64,000 bases of DNA from Fundidesulfovibrio terrae (GTDB lineage: Bacteria; Desulfobacterota; Desulfovibrionia; Desulfovibrionales; Desulfovibrionaceae). Below the pieces are notes generated by a model, which had not been told where the DNA came from, searched no databases, and was given only the letters and a program-made list of their open reading frames with translations. This document shows, piece by piece, positions 43,867 to 51,991 of this stretch; the first letter of the stretch is position 1; each line of letters begins with the position of its first letter. The stretch lies in contig NZ_JAKZFS010000001.1 of NCBI RefSeq assembly GCF_022808915.1, forward strand, positions 496,001-560,000, read 5' to 3'. The position numbers and the translations under genes were made by a program.

Positions 43867-45090
43867 GTGTTCCTGAGCTTGAAGATAGCCCTCCAGGCGC
43901 TCGCCACCCACAAACTGCGCACCGTGCTGGCCATGCTGGGGGTGTTCCTGGGCGCCCTGGCCCTGACCGGCGTGCGCCACGTCTCCAAGGCCATGGTGCG
44001 CCAGGCCGAGATCGAGGTGGAGAAGCTCGGCCCCAACCTGTTCGCCGTGTTCGCCGGGCAGACCCGCTTCAGCCGGGGCGGGGACGCGAGGACCGCAGGC
44101 GGAGCCAACACTTTCCAGCTCGAGGACGCCCAGGCCGTGATCCGTTCCCTTCCCGGAGTGATTCGCTCCGTGCCGGTCATCACCCGGCCCATGCCGGTGC
44201 GTTCGGGCAACACCAAGATCCAGTGCCAGCTGGTGGCCACCTGGCCCGAGTACCCGGCCGTGCGCAGTTTTCAGCCCGGGATGGGGCGTTTCTTCACCTG
44301 GGAGGAGGAGCGCGACCGGGCCAAGGTGGTAGTGCTTGGGCTCAAGATCGCCCAGCGCCTCTTCGGCGATCCGCAGAAGGCCACGGGGCAGGTGGTGTAC
44401 GTGTTCCGGGCCGGGCTCACGGTGGTGGGGGTGATGGAGGAGAAGGGCTCGGACATCTCCGGCACGGATCAGGACGAACAGGTTTTCGTGCCCTTGTCCA
44501 CCTACATGCGGCGCATGGCCAACCAGACCTGGGTGACGGGCGTGTTCCTGCAGATGGCCGACGGCACCGATTTCAACCGCGTCAAGCAGGCGGCCACGTC
44601 GCTCATGCGCGCCCGCCACAACATCGCCGGGGGCAAGCGCGACGACTTCTCGGTGCTCTCCGCCGAGGACACCATGCAGCTCAAGCAGCAGGCCCTGGAC
44701 CTGGTGGACGTGCTGGGACTCATCAGCTCCACGCTGTCCTTCGCGGTGGGCGGACTGGGGATACTGTCCATCATGATCCTCCTGGTGCGGGCGCGCAGGC
44801 TGGAGATCGGCGTGCGCCGGGCCATGGGCGCCAAGAAGCGCGACATCGTCCGGCAGTTCCTGCTGGAGGCGGGGGTCATGAGCGCCGTTGGCGGCGGCGC
44901 GGGGGTGCTGACGGCCTTGGCGCTCATCACCGTGGTCTACGCGGCGGGCAGCTTCCCCTACGTCTACGACGGCTGGCTCATTCTCCAGGCTTTGGGCGGG
45001 TCGGCGCTCCTGGGAGTGGCGGCCGGAGCCTATCCGGCCTGGCAGGCAGCCAACGTCGAAGTGCTCCAGGTGCTGCGCGACCGGGCCTAG
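43867..45090 (+). CDS. FtsX/MacB-type ABC transporter permease (orphan)
   Basis: GTG 43867 gives 407 residues beginning MFLSLKIALQALATHKLRTVLAMLGVFLG, the standard first TM of MacB/LolE permeases. A large periplasmic domain (about 50-280) follows, then the three-helix FtsX core (about 285-400: LGLISSTLSFAVGGLGILSIMILLVRARRLEIGVRRAMGAKKRDI). The ATPase and the HlyD-type adaptor usually encoded next to it are missing here. It could use an ATPase from elsewhere. Divergent from the solute-binding protein gene, with an intergenic gap of about 130 bp. Confidence 0.88.
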   Translation: MFLSLKIALQALATHKLRTVLAMLGVFLGALALTGVRHVSKAMVRQAEIEVEKLGPNLFAVFAGQTRFSRGGDARTAGGANTFQLEDAQAVIRSLPGVIRSVPVITRPMPVRSGNTKIQCQLVATWPEYPAVRSFQPGMGRFFTWEEERDRAKVVVLGLKIAQRLFGDPQKATGQVVYVFRAGLTVVGVMEEKGSDISGTDQDEQVFVPLSTYMRRMANQTWVTGVFLQMADGTDFNRVKQAATSLMRARHNIAGGKRDDFSVLSAEDTMQLKQQALDLVDVLGLISSTLSFAVGGLGILSIMILLVRARRLEIGVRRAMGAKKRDIVRQFLLEAGVMSAVGGGAGVLTALALITVVYAAGSFPYVYDGWLILQALGGSALLGVAAGAYPAWQAANVEVLQVLRDRA

Positions 45091-45092
45091 GG

Positions 45093-45782
45093 TCAGTCGC
45101 GCTTGACCGGGTCGAGGCGCCAGCGCTCGAAGCCGTGTTCGTGCACCAGGTGGGCCGTGTGCATCCCGAACACCCCCACCAGCCTGCGCACCAGTCCGTG
45201 CAGCGTAAACAAGGTGGGCTTGTCCGGCGGCGTGCGCAAGAACGCCTGCACCACCTCGCTGAGCTTGCCCTGGGTGTCGACTTCCAGGCCGCGATAGTGG
45301 CTGAACGAGGCCAGGGCCATTCCCGAATCGATCACGAACTCCACGCTGGGCAGGGCTCCGCCCTGGCGCAGCACGCTCGCGGCCTGCCGGTAGCGGGCAT
45401 CGACGTCGTCGCCCTGCGGTCCAGGGGCCACCTCCATGAGCAACGCCTGGACGAACCAGTCCAGGGCGGTGTCGAGCAACGGCGAGTAGGTGTTCTTCAG
45501 GGCGGGGTCCAGGCCCCGGGCGAAGTAGGGACGCGAGAACTGGGGGTGGACCTGCTCGGCCAGAAGGGCGTGGGCCATCTCGTGCAGGTAGCGCCCGAAG
45601 GCGGGCTCGCGGTTCAGGGTGTCGCGGGGCCAGAGAACCGTGTGCTTGCGGCGGGCATGGTCCGTGATGACCTCGAAAGCCTCGTGCATGTATTCTTCTT
45701 CAACGGGCCAGGCGAACCGGGCCAGCAGGGCGTCCATGATGGCCCGGTGATCCTCGGGGGTGGCGGGTCGTTTGGCTGGCAT
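45093..45782 (-). CDS. Hypothetical protein with HExxH zinc-binding-like motif
   Basis: A 229-residue soluble protein without signal peptide. LHEMAHALLAEQ (about residue 68) fits the HExxH zinc-protease pattern; a possible third ligand is not clear, although E/H residues lie in the next 50. The rest is helical with a long C-terminal helix set (LHGLVRRLVGVFGMHTAHLVHEH). I do not recognise the family; a metalloprotease-like domain of unknown target is possible. It is convergent with the FtsX-type gene, with stops three bases apart. Confidence 0.6.
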   Translation of the reverse strand: MPAKRPATPEDHRAIMDALLARFAWPVEEEYMHEAFEVITDHARRKHTVLWPRDTLNREPAFGRYLHEMAHALLAEQVHPQFSRPYFARGLDPALKNTYSPLLDTALDWFVQALLMEVAPGPQGDDVDARYRQAASVLRQGGALPSVEFVIDSGMALASFSHYRGLEVDTQGKLSEVVQAFLRTPPDKPTLFTLHGLVRRLVGVFGMHTAHLVHEHGFERWRLDPVKRD

Positions 45783-45822
45783 GGGGATTTCCTCTGATGG
45801 GCGCGGCTGAAGCCGGCCCGCT

Positions 45823-47079
45823 TCACAGCAGGTGCTCTCCGGCCCGGATGCCGTGCGGCCTGTGGTCGATGATGCCGGTCACTTCCACGGGCCTGGCCGG
45901 AGCGGGGCCGTCCCTGCCGGAAAGGTCGAACTGCACGGGATGGATGGGGGCCATGTCCTGGTCGAAAACAACGGTCACTTTCGGGCGCAGCGGCGTGTGG
46001 GGGTTGGATTCGCCAACCACGGCGTGCTCCCCGGAACTCAAGCGCACCAGGCTCCCCGTGGGATAGACCCCGACGGCCTTGATGAAGCGTTCCAGCAGGG
46101 CGGGCTCATGGTCGCGGCCGCGCAAGGCGAACATGACGCTCATGGCCTTGTCCGGGAGCAGGCGCTTCTTGTAGGGGCGGTCCTGGGTGAGGGCGTCGAA
46201 GACGTCGGCGATGGCCAGGATGCGGCCGAACAAGCTCTGCTCGGAGCCTTTGAGGCCGCGTGGGTAGCCGGAACCGTCGTGGCGTTCGTGGTGTTCGGCG
46301 ATGGCCCGCAGCACGTGCCCAGGCACGGTCGGGCCGCCCGGCGCTCCCACTACCCCCGACGCCCCCGAGACCAAGGTGCAGCCTTCCACGGGGTGGCGCT
46401 TGAGGAGGGCGAATTCCTCGGGTGAGAGCTTGCCCGGCTTTTCCAGGAGTTCGCGAGGCGCGAGGGCCTTGCCGATGTCGTGGAGCAGCCCGGCCAGCGC
46501 CAAGTCGGCCACCTGGCCGCGGTCGAGGCCCAGGTAGTCGCCGAAGGCCGCGGACAGGGCGCTGACCCCGGCGCAGTGGCGGATATGGTAGCCTCCGCCG
46601 TCGTGAAGCCTGGTCAGGCAGACCAGGGCGTCACGGTTGCGCATGACACTGGCGGCGATGTCCCGCGCGGCGTCCAGGCATGCCTTGGCGTCCACGGGGG
46701 CTCCCGAGGCGGCCGCCTCCATGGCGAGCCGCACCGCCGCGATGGACGCGGCGTGGGCGCGGGCCGCCTCGCGCATCTCCTGGGCCAGGGGGGTGTTCTT
46801 GTTGGATTTGAGCTCGGCGGGGATTTCGCACAGGGCTTCGGCCACCGCCCGGTCGATGGCTTCCTTGTCGTAAATGCGCGCCGCGCCTTGGGCCAGGGCG
46901 TCCCTGTCGGTTTCGATGAAGGCCTCGGCGAACCCTTCGGCGCGGATGGCGCGGATATGGTCGTCGGATTCGACGGGGCCTTCCTGGCAGTAAAGGTAGG
47001 GGTGGTCGAGCCAGGACAGCCCGGTGTCCACCACGTACATGCCCACCTGCAGATCGAAGACGCGAACTTTTTTCAGCAT
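45823..47079 (-). CDS. HD-GYP c-di-GMP phosphodiesterase with DUF3391 domain
   Basis: ATG 47079 preferred over GTG 47085. The N-terminal DUF3391 (about 1-100) begins LKKVRVFDLQVGMYVVD, as in many HD-GYP proteins. The HD-GYP domain (about 155-345) has H-x-HCAGVSAL, LLHDIGKALAPRE and HHERHDGSGYPRGLKG, all key metal and active-site residues intact, so hydrolysis of c-di-GMP to GMP or pGpG is expected. The C-terminal part (about 345-418) is a small beta domain. It has the same strand as the HEMAH gene downstream, with 40 bases between. Confidence 0.92.
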   Translation of the reverse strand: MLKKVRVFDLQVGMYVVDTGLSWLDHPYLYCQEGPVESDDHIRAIRAEGFAEAFIETDRDALAQGAARIYDKEAIDRAVAEALCEIPAELKSNKNTPLAQEMREAARAHAASIAAVRLAMEAAASGAPVDAKACLDAARDIAASVMRNRDALVCLTRLHDGGGYHIRHCAGVSALSAAFGDYLGLDRGQVADLALAGLLHDIGKALAPRELLEKPGKLSPEEFALLKRHPVEGCTLVSGASGVVGAPGGPTVPGHVLRAIAEHHERHDGSGYPRGLKGSEQSLFGRILAIADVFDALTQDRPYKKRLLPDKAMSVMFALRGRDHEPALLERFIKAVGVYPTGSLVRLSSGEHAVVGESNPHTPLRPKVTVVFDQDMAPIHPVQFDLSGRDGPAPARPVEVTGIIDHRPHGIRAGEHLL

Positions 47080-47246
47080 GGCCACCCGGCGTGTTTGAAG
47101 GACGGAAGGCGGCGCGCGGCGCGCTCCGCTGCCCTGGGACGCTACACCGCCCGGGGGGCGGAACGCAAGCGAGCCCCCGGATTCATCCGCGGAACCGGGC
47201 GGTTTGGGCGAGGGTGGACGTGTTCAGGGGCGCAGCCCCGAAAGGG

Positions 47247-47275
47247 GGGGCTGGAGGGGAGGAACCTCCAGCCCC
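47247..47275 (-). terminator. Hairpin downstream of the 3D-domain gene
   Basis: Perfect 11-bp stem GGGGCTGGAGG / CCTCCAGCCCC with a seven-base loop; a second small repeat GGGGCGCAGCCCC lies at 47227-47239. It is 45 bp downstream of the 3D-domain gene stop. Confidence 0.5.
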
Positions 47276-47319
47276 TGCGAGTGGATCGACAGGGCCTCGC
47301 GGCCCACGCGACGGATCTG

Positions 47320-47838
47320 TTATTCCCAGGACAAGACCAGGGTGCGCTTGCCCCATTGGCGCGCGCCCGCGTTGTCGTTGCCGAAGTAGATGTCGATGCT
47401 CTTGGAGTGGCGCGGGCTCATGAGGTCCATGACCTTGAATTCGCCTTCCAGGCCGGAGATACGCACGGTTTTGTCCAGGCTCAGGCCGTGCTGTTCGATG
47501 AGGTCGGGCGAGACGGCGATGGCGCTGATGTCGGGGGTAAGGACTTCGCCGTTGGCCGCTCGGGGCAGCGCCTTGCGGCCCTTGCCCACGCTCGAGGCGG
47601 TGTAGGCCATGGCGGTCACGGTGAGCGAGTTCTTGTCGCTCTTGCGCAGGGCGAAGAGCTTGTCCGGGGAGCAGGCCACGGGGGCCGGGTCCGCTACGGT
47701 GCAGGCGGTCTTCTTGGCGCAGCCGGGGAGGAAGGCGAAGCCCAGGAGCAGGGCCAGGTGGGCCCAGTTGAAGGAAGCGGAAGACGGATTTTTTCTGGAT
47801 GCGGTTGTGGATTTGGAGTACGGTGTTCGATTGATCAT
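47320..47838 (-). CDS. 3D-domain lipoprotein
   Basis: ATG 47838 gives 172 residues. A basic N-terminus is followed by a hydrophobic stretch and lipobox (LGFAFLPGC). The 3D fold is recognised from LTVTAMAYTASS, the small beta-barrel order EVLTPDISAIAVSPDLI, and the three-aspartate end region (VMDLMSPRHSKSIDIYFGND) that gives the domain its name. Related domains occur in MltA-type lytic transglycosylases and in resuscitation-type proteins. Whether it is enzymatic here is uncertain because the N-terminal part of MltA is missing. Confidence 0.8.
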   Translation of the reverse strand: MINRTPYSKSTTASRKNPSSASFNWAHLALLLGFAFLPGCAKKTACTVADPAPVACSPDKLFALRKSDKNSLTVTAMAYTASSVGKGRKALPRAANGEVLTPDISAIAVSPDLIEQHGLSLDKTVRISGLEGEFKVMDLMSPRHSKSIDIYFGNDNAGARQWGKRTLVLSWE

Positions 47839-48123
47839 GGGCTGAACATTACCAGTCTGAAATTTTTCCGGCAACCCCGGAGGAGGAATGATGGACAAGT
47901 TTTCATGTTCCCCTCGCGGTTCGGCCGGGATGCGCCGTGTTGCCCTGCGCACGGAAGGCCACGCCGGGCGCTGCCGCCCAAGCCTGCTGGAACAAGGAAT
48001 GGGCGCCAGGCCGGAGCGGGCGGGACGTATCAGGGGGCGCTTCGAGGGAGATCGAGGTGCGCTGGGTGTTCTAGGGAGGTCCCCCGGCCGGGGGACCCGG
48101 CCGGGATTAAAGGCATGCGCCAT

Positions 48124-48453
48124 TCAGGCCCGGTAGCTGGAGTAGTACCCCAGGGCTCCGGTGTGCTCTGCGAGCGGCTCCTGGAAAGCGATGCCCAGTT
48201 CATTTCCTTGACTCCACACCACCGTATAGTCCATGCCCTTCAGGTATTGATAGTCGTAGTAGTCGTCCTTAACGGTGCCATACTTGCCGGTGTAGTTGTA
48301 TTCCGGCGAGTCGACCAGTTTGACTTTCGCTCCTCCGCGGCTGATGTCCAGCAGTTGTGCATTGTAGTATTGGCCTTCAATTTCGATACTATAGTCGTAA
48401 CCGTCGGCGTGCCTTTGCGCGTACGTCCGTGCATAACGTCTGCGTTCGTACAT
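48124..48453 (-). CDS. PilZ-domain protein, tandem copy 1
   Basis: The ATG at 48453 follows AGGAGGCGCT. The 109-residue single-domain protein has both c-di-GMP contact motifs of PilZ: RxxxR (RRYAR, residues 5-9) and DxSxxG (DISRGG). It ends WSQGNELGIAFQEPL and EHTGALGYYSSYRA. Colinear, without gaps, with the copy at 48742-49071, and roughly two thirds identical by eye. Both probably bind c-di-GMP and act as small adaptors; targets unknown. Confidence 0.85.
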   Translation of the reverse strand: MYERRRYARTYAQRHADGYDYSIEIEGQYYNAQLLDISRGGAKVKLVDSPEYNYTGKYGTVKDDYYDYQYLKGMDYTVVWSQGNELGIAFQEPLAEHTGALGYYSSYRA

Positions 48454-48741
48454 AGCGCCTCCTGTCATCGGGGGTTGTCAGGGTTTAATCATTCCTTGCC
48501 GCGCGGCATCGCTTTCGGGGCAACGCCAAACGTAGAGAGAGCAAAATGCGAACCAGTCTGCACTGCCTGCCTTTACGAATGATTCCAGGCGCAAACGCAC
48601 GGCTTGGGCGAAACTGTTGTAAAATGACGGACACGCAAGTCGAAAAAATTTACAGCAGAGGAAAAGCGGGTAAAGGCGGGAAACCCCGGATACGGATGCA
48701 TTCCCCGGCCGTAGGGCGGCCGGGAAATGCGTGCCGGCTGC
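48454..48741. other. Intergenic region between the PilZ copies
   Basis: No gene seen. It contains a segment at about 48540-48590 resembling that upstream of copy 2 (about 49155-49205), including GCAAAATGCGAACCA and GAATGATTCC, consistent with a duplicated promoter region for copy 1. Confidence 0.5.
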
Positions 48742-49071
48742 TCACGGCCGGTAGCTGGAGTAGTAGCTCAGCGCCCCGGTATGCTCGGCAAGCGGCTTCA
48801 GGAAGGATATGCCCAATTCGTTGAACTGGCTCCAGACCACAGTGTAGCTCACACCCATGAGGTATTTGTGGTCGAAGAAGTCGTCTTTTACACTGCCTTC
48901 CTTGCCGGTAAGATTGTAAGTCGGCATGTCGAGCAGCCTGAAGTTGGCTCCCCCCCGGCTAATGTCCATCAGCTGCGTCTTGTATGAGTGGCCGTCGATA
49001 TCGAGAGTATAGTCGCAGCCGTTGGCGTGTCTTTGCGCATACGTCCGTGCGTAGAGTCTGCGCTCGTACAT
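48742..49071 (-). CDS. PilZ-domain protein, tandem copy 2
   Basis: Paralogue of the 48124-48453 gene: same length (109 aa), same start MYERR, RxxxR (RLYAR) and DxSxxG (DISRGG), and same final YYSSYR. Differences fall mostly in the middle barrel (for instance NLTGKEGSVKDDFFDHKYL against NYTGKYGTVKDDYYDYQYL). An ATG at 49071 preceded by AACGGAGACGCC starts it. The upstream regions of both genes also share segments (GCAAAATGCGAACCA and GAATGATTCC), so a segment of about 600 bp was duplicated. Confidence 0.85.
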   Translation of the reverse strand: MYERRLYARTYAQRHANGCDYTLDIDGHSYKTQLMDISRGGANFRLLDMPTYNLTGKEGSVKDDFFDHKYLMGVSYTVVWSQFNELGISFLKPLAEHTGALSYYSSYRP

Positions 49072-49278
49072 GGCGTCTCCGTTTGTCGAGGGTGTCCTGG
49101 AAAGGCTGGCCCCAGCCGTGGCGTTGCCCAGAGCGGCATGCGCCGAAAATAAGGCAGCAAAATGCGAACCAAACGGGCCGGAATGCTTTCATGAATGATT
49201 CCGGATCGTAAGGGCCCTCGCGCGGCCGGAAAAAAAGGTCGCCCCGGCCGGGAAGTCGAAAAACTTAACACCTCGGGC

Positions 49279-50292
49279 TCAAACGGAAAAACGGCCAACA
49301 ATCCTCTTGCCGCAGGAGGGGCACTTCCCGTCCTTTGATCCTCCCGTGACGGTAAACCCTTCGCGCACGATGGCGGGTTTGCCGCATTCGGGACAGTGGG
49401 TGGAATTGTGCGGGGTGCCGGGGAGGTTGCCCACGTACACGTGGCGAAGTCCAGCCTTCTTGCCGGTCTCCCAGGCCGCTTCCAGGGTGGCCACCGGGGT
49501 GGGCGGACGGTCCTGCATGTTGAAGTCAGGGTGGAAGCGCGAGAGGTGCCAGGGAGTGTCCGGGCCGAGCTCCACGGCGATGAACGCGGCCATGGCGGCG
49601 AGCTCCTGGGGCGAATCGTTGAGCCCCGGGATGATCAGGGTGGTCACTTCGAGCCACCATCCGAGACCGCACATGCGCACCAGGTTCTTCTTCACCGGGT
49701 CGAGCCGGGCCTGGCAGATCTCCTCGTAGAACTTGGGCGTAAAGCCCTTGAGGTCGATATTGGCCGCGTCCACCAGGGGGGCCAGCTCGTCCAGGCATTC
49801 CGGGCTCATGAACCCGTTGGAGACGATGATGTTGGCCAGGCCCCTGTCCTTGGCCAGACGGGCTGTGTCCTGCATGAGCTCGAAGAATATCGTGGGTTCC
49901 GAGTAGGTGTAGGAGATGCTGGCGCACTTCGCCTCGACCGCGGCCCGGACCAGCGCCTCGGGCGTGACATCGTGCCCCTCGATGGGCTGGCCCAGCCTGG
50001 GCGGCTGGGAGAGCGAATAGTTCTGGCAGAAGGAACATCCCAGGTTGCACCCCATGGTGCCGAAGGAGAACGTCCGGCTCCCGGGCAGGAAATGGTAGAG
50101 AGGCTTTTTCTCCACCGGGTCGATGTTGATGGCCGCGGCCCGGTCGTAGACCAGGGTGAAGAGTTCGCCGCCTTGGTTCACCCGCACGCCGCACCGGCCC
50201 CGTTCGCCCGCGCCGATGACGCAGAAGTGGGAGCACAGCCTGCATTGCAGGGACGTGTCCTTCAGAGGCTTCCAGAGTCGTGCCGGATGCAT
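49279..50292 (-). CDS. amrS: AmmeMemoRadiSam system radical SAM enzyme AmrS
   Basis: The 337-residue enzyme has an N-terminal Cys set (CRLCSHFCVIGAGERGRCGVR), the radical SAM motif C82-C86-C89 in GCNLGCSFCQNYSLSQ, and family segments SYTYSEPTIFFELMQD, NGFMSPECLDELAPLVDAAN and LKGFTPKFYEEICQA. It ends in a zinc-ribbon-like tail (CPECGKPAIV, CPSCGKR). It matches AmrS/PflA-like proteins of the AMMECR1-Memo-radical SAM system. The other two partners are not next to it. GAGGAGCACC precedes the ATG. Substrate unknown. Confidence 0.9.
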   Translation of the reverse strand: MHPARLWKPLKDTSLQCRLCSHFCVIGAGERGRCGVRVNQGGELFTLVYDRAAAINIDPVEKKPLYHFLPGSRTFSFGTMGCNLGCSFCQNYSLSQPPRLGQPIEGHDVTPEALVRAAVEAKCASISYTYSEPTIFFELMQDTARLAKDRGLANIIVSNGFMSPECLDELAPLVDAANIDLKGFTPKFYEEICQARLDPVKKNLVRMCGLGWWLEVTTLIIPGLNDSPQELAAMAAFIAVELGPDTPWHLSRFHPDFNMQDRPPTPVATLEAAWETGKKAGLRHVYVGNLPGTPHNSTHCPECGKPAIVREGFTVTGGSKDGKCPSCGKRIVGRFSV

Positions 50293-50358
50293 GGTGCTCC
50301 TCGCTTGCCCTGTCCCGGGCCGGGTTTGGTGTGACGTTCGCTTGAGGATTGCCCCGGA

Positions 50359-50700
50359 TCAAGGCCTGGTGGGCATGCCGCCGGGGCGCGGCTGGCCCTG
50401 AGGCTGCCTCTTGGGCTCGGCCTGTGGCGCGGGCACGGGGATCACCGCCGGATCCGTCCCTTGGTTCACCTGGGGCACCACGTAGATGGGGCCGATGTTC
50501 GGCGTCTGCTGCTGGCTCTTGGTCTTGGACTCGATGACCATCTCGTTGTCGCCGCGCTCGTTGACGCCGGAGCGCATGCGGTCGGGATTGCCGATGGTCA
50601 CGTCCTGGCGGCCGTCGTCGTCCCCGGACTGGGCCGAGGCCGGAGCGGCCATCAGCAGCGCAAGCGCGAGAGCGGCCACGCACGGTTTCAGTTTTGTCAT
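50359..50700 (-). CDS. Secreted Pro/Gln-rich hypothetical protein
   Basis: The 113-residue product has a clear signal peptide (VAALALALLMAAPASA) with AGGTGCTTTGAG before the ATG. The mature region of about 90 residues is polar and probably unstructured, ending in a Pro/Gln/Arg-rich tail (PAPQAEPKRQPQGQPRPGG). No family recognised. It is leftward, divergent from purM; role unknown, perhaps a small periplasmic or cell-wall-associated protein. Confidence 0.65.
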   Translation of the reverse strand: MTKLKPCVAALALALLMAAPASAQSGDDDGRQDVTIGNPDRMRSGVNERGDNEMVIESKTKSQQQTPNIGPIYVVPQVNQGTDPAVIPVPAPQAEPKRQPQGQPRPGGMPTRP

Positions 50701-50775
50701 CTCAAAGCACCTCCTTGTGTTCCGGGCGCGTGTGGCTTAATAGAATGCAATCAGTCACACAGGAGCATTCCCGAT

Positions 50776-51849
50776 ATGAGCGACCGCGCCGAGGCTTACC
50801 GCCGCGCTGGCGTCGACATCGCCGCCGCCGGCGAGTTGGTGAACCGCATCAAACCCCTGGCCCAGGCCACCTTCAACAAGGGTGTCATCACGGATATAGG
50901 CGGTTTCGGCGGCCTTTTCAAACTCGATCTGCAAGATTTCGAAGAACCCGTCCTGGTTTCCTCCACCGACGGCGTGGGAACCAAGCTGCTCCTCGCCTTC
51001 GAGATGGACGGGCACTCCACCGTGGGCATCGACCTGGTGGCCATGAGCGTCAACGATATCCTGGTTCAGGGAGCCAAGCCATTGTTCTTCCTGGATTACT
51101 TCGCCACCGGCAAGCTCGATGTGGATGTGGCCGAGCGGGTCATCAAGGGCGTGGCCCACGGCTGCTCCGACGCAGGCTGCGCCCTGCTGGGCGGCGAGAC
51201 CGCCGAGATGCCCGATTTCTACCCCCCCGGGCATTACGACCTGGCCGGGTTCTGCGTGGGCATCGTGGACAACGCCCGCATCGTGGACGGCTCCTCCATC
51301 GGCATCGGCGACCGGGTCATCGGCATCACCTCCACCGGGCCGCACTCCAACGGCTATTCGCTCATCCGCAAGGTGCTGGCCCAGTCCGGCCTAGCCGGCA
51401 AGGACAAGCTCCCCGGCGGCGAAGGGACCCTGGCCGAGGCGCTGCTCGCTCCCACGCGCATCTACGTCAAGAGCGTGCTCAACGTCATGCGCGACTTCCA
51501 GGTCAAGGGCATGGTGCACGTCACCGGCGGCGGCTTCTACGAGAACATCCCCCGCATCTTGCCCCGGGGAGTGGCCGCGCACCTGTCCATGGACCGCTGG
51601 GCCATGCCCCCCGTGTTCAGCTGGCTCAAGGACACCGGAAACCTCTCCTGGCCGGAAATGCTCCAGACCTTCAACTGCGGCATCGGCTACATCATGGTCG
51701 TTGACCAGGACGTCGCCGACGACGTGCTGAACCGCCTCAAGGCTCTGCACGAGACCGCCTGGGATATCGGCGAGATCGTCAAGCTCGGCAGCCCCGACGG
51801 CGAACGCGTCATCGTGGACATGCCCACCGGCGACGCCTGCGTGGGCTGA
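50776..51849 (+). CDS. purM: Phosphoribosylformylglycinamidine cyclo-ligase PurM
   Basis: ATG 50776 with AGGAG upstream gives 357 residues. AIR synthetase signatures: YRRAGVDIAAAGELVNRIKP at the start, VSSTDGVGTKLLLAF, GIDLVAMSVNDILVQGAKPLFFLDY, ALLGGETAEMPDFYPPGHYDLAGFCVG and TSTGPHSNGYSLIRKVL. It converts FGAM to AIR with ATP in purine synthesis. A strong terminator lies 24 bp after the stop, so it is a single-gene unit here. Confidence 0.97.
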   Translation: MSDRAEAYRRAGVDIAAAGELVNRIKPLAQATFNKGVITDIGGFGGLFKLDLQDFEEPVLVSSTDGVGTKLLLAFEMDGHSTVGIDLVAMSVNDILVQGAKPLFFLDYFATGKLDVDVAERVIKGVAHGCSDAGCALLGGETAEMPDFYPPGHYDLAGFCVGIVDNARIVDGSSIGIGDRVIGITSTGPHSNGYSLIRKVLAQSGLAGKDKLPGGEGTLAEALLAPTRIYVKSVLNVMRDFQVKGMVHVTGGGFYENIPRILPRGVAAHLSMDRWAMPPVFSWLKDTGNLSWPEMLQTFNCGIGYIMVVDQDVADDVLNRLKALHETAWDIGEIVKLGSPDGERVIVDMPTGDACVG

Positions 51850-51872
51850 TCGCGTTCTTCCTCGAGAAACAT

Positions 51873-51900
51873 AAAGCCCCCGGTGAACGGGGGCTTTTTT
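51873..51900 (+). terminator. Rho-independent terminator of purM
   Basis: AAAGCCCCCG, loop GTGAA, CGGGGGCTTTTTT. Confidence 0.95.
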
Positions 51901-51991
51901 GTTGCAGCGGCCACGGGGGGGGATGCCTCCCGCCTTACCCCGGCTCTCGGTTTGGCGGGTTTCGGGTGTTGCCGCGCCGCCAGTGTGGAGG

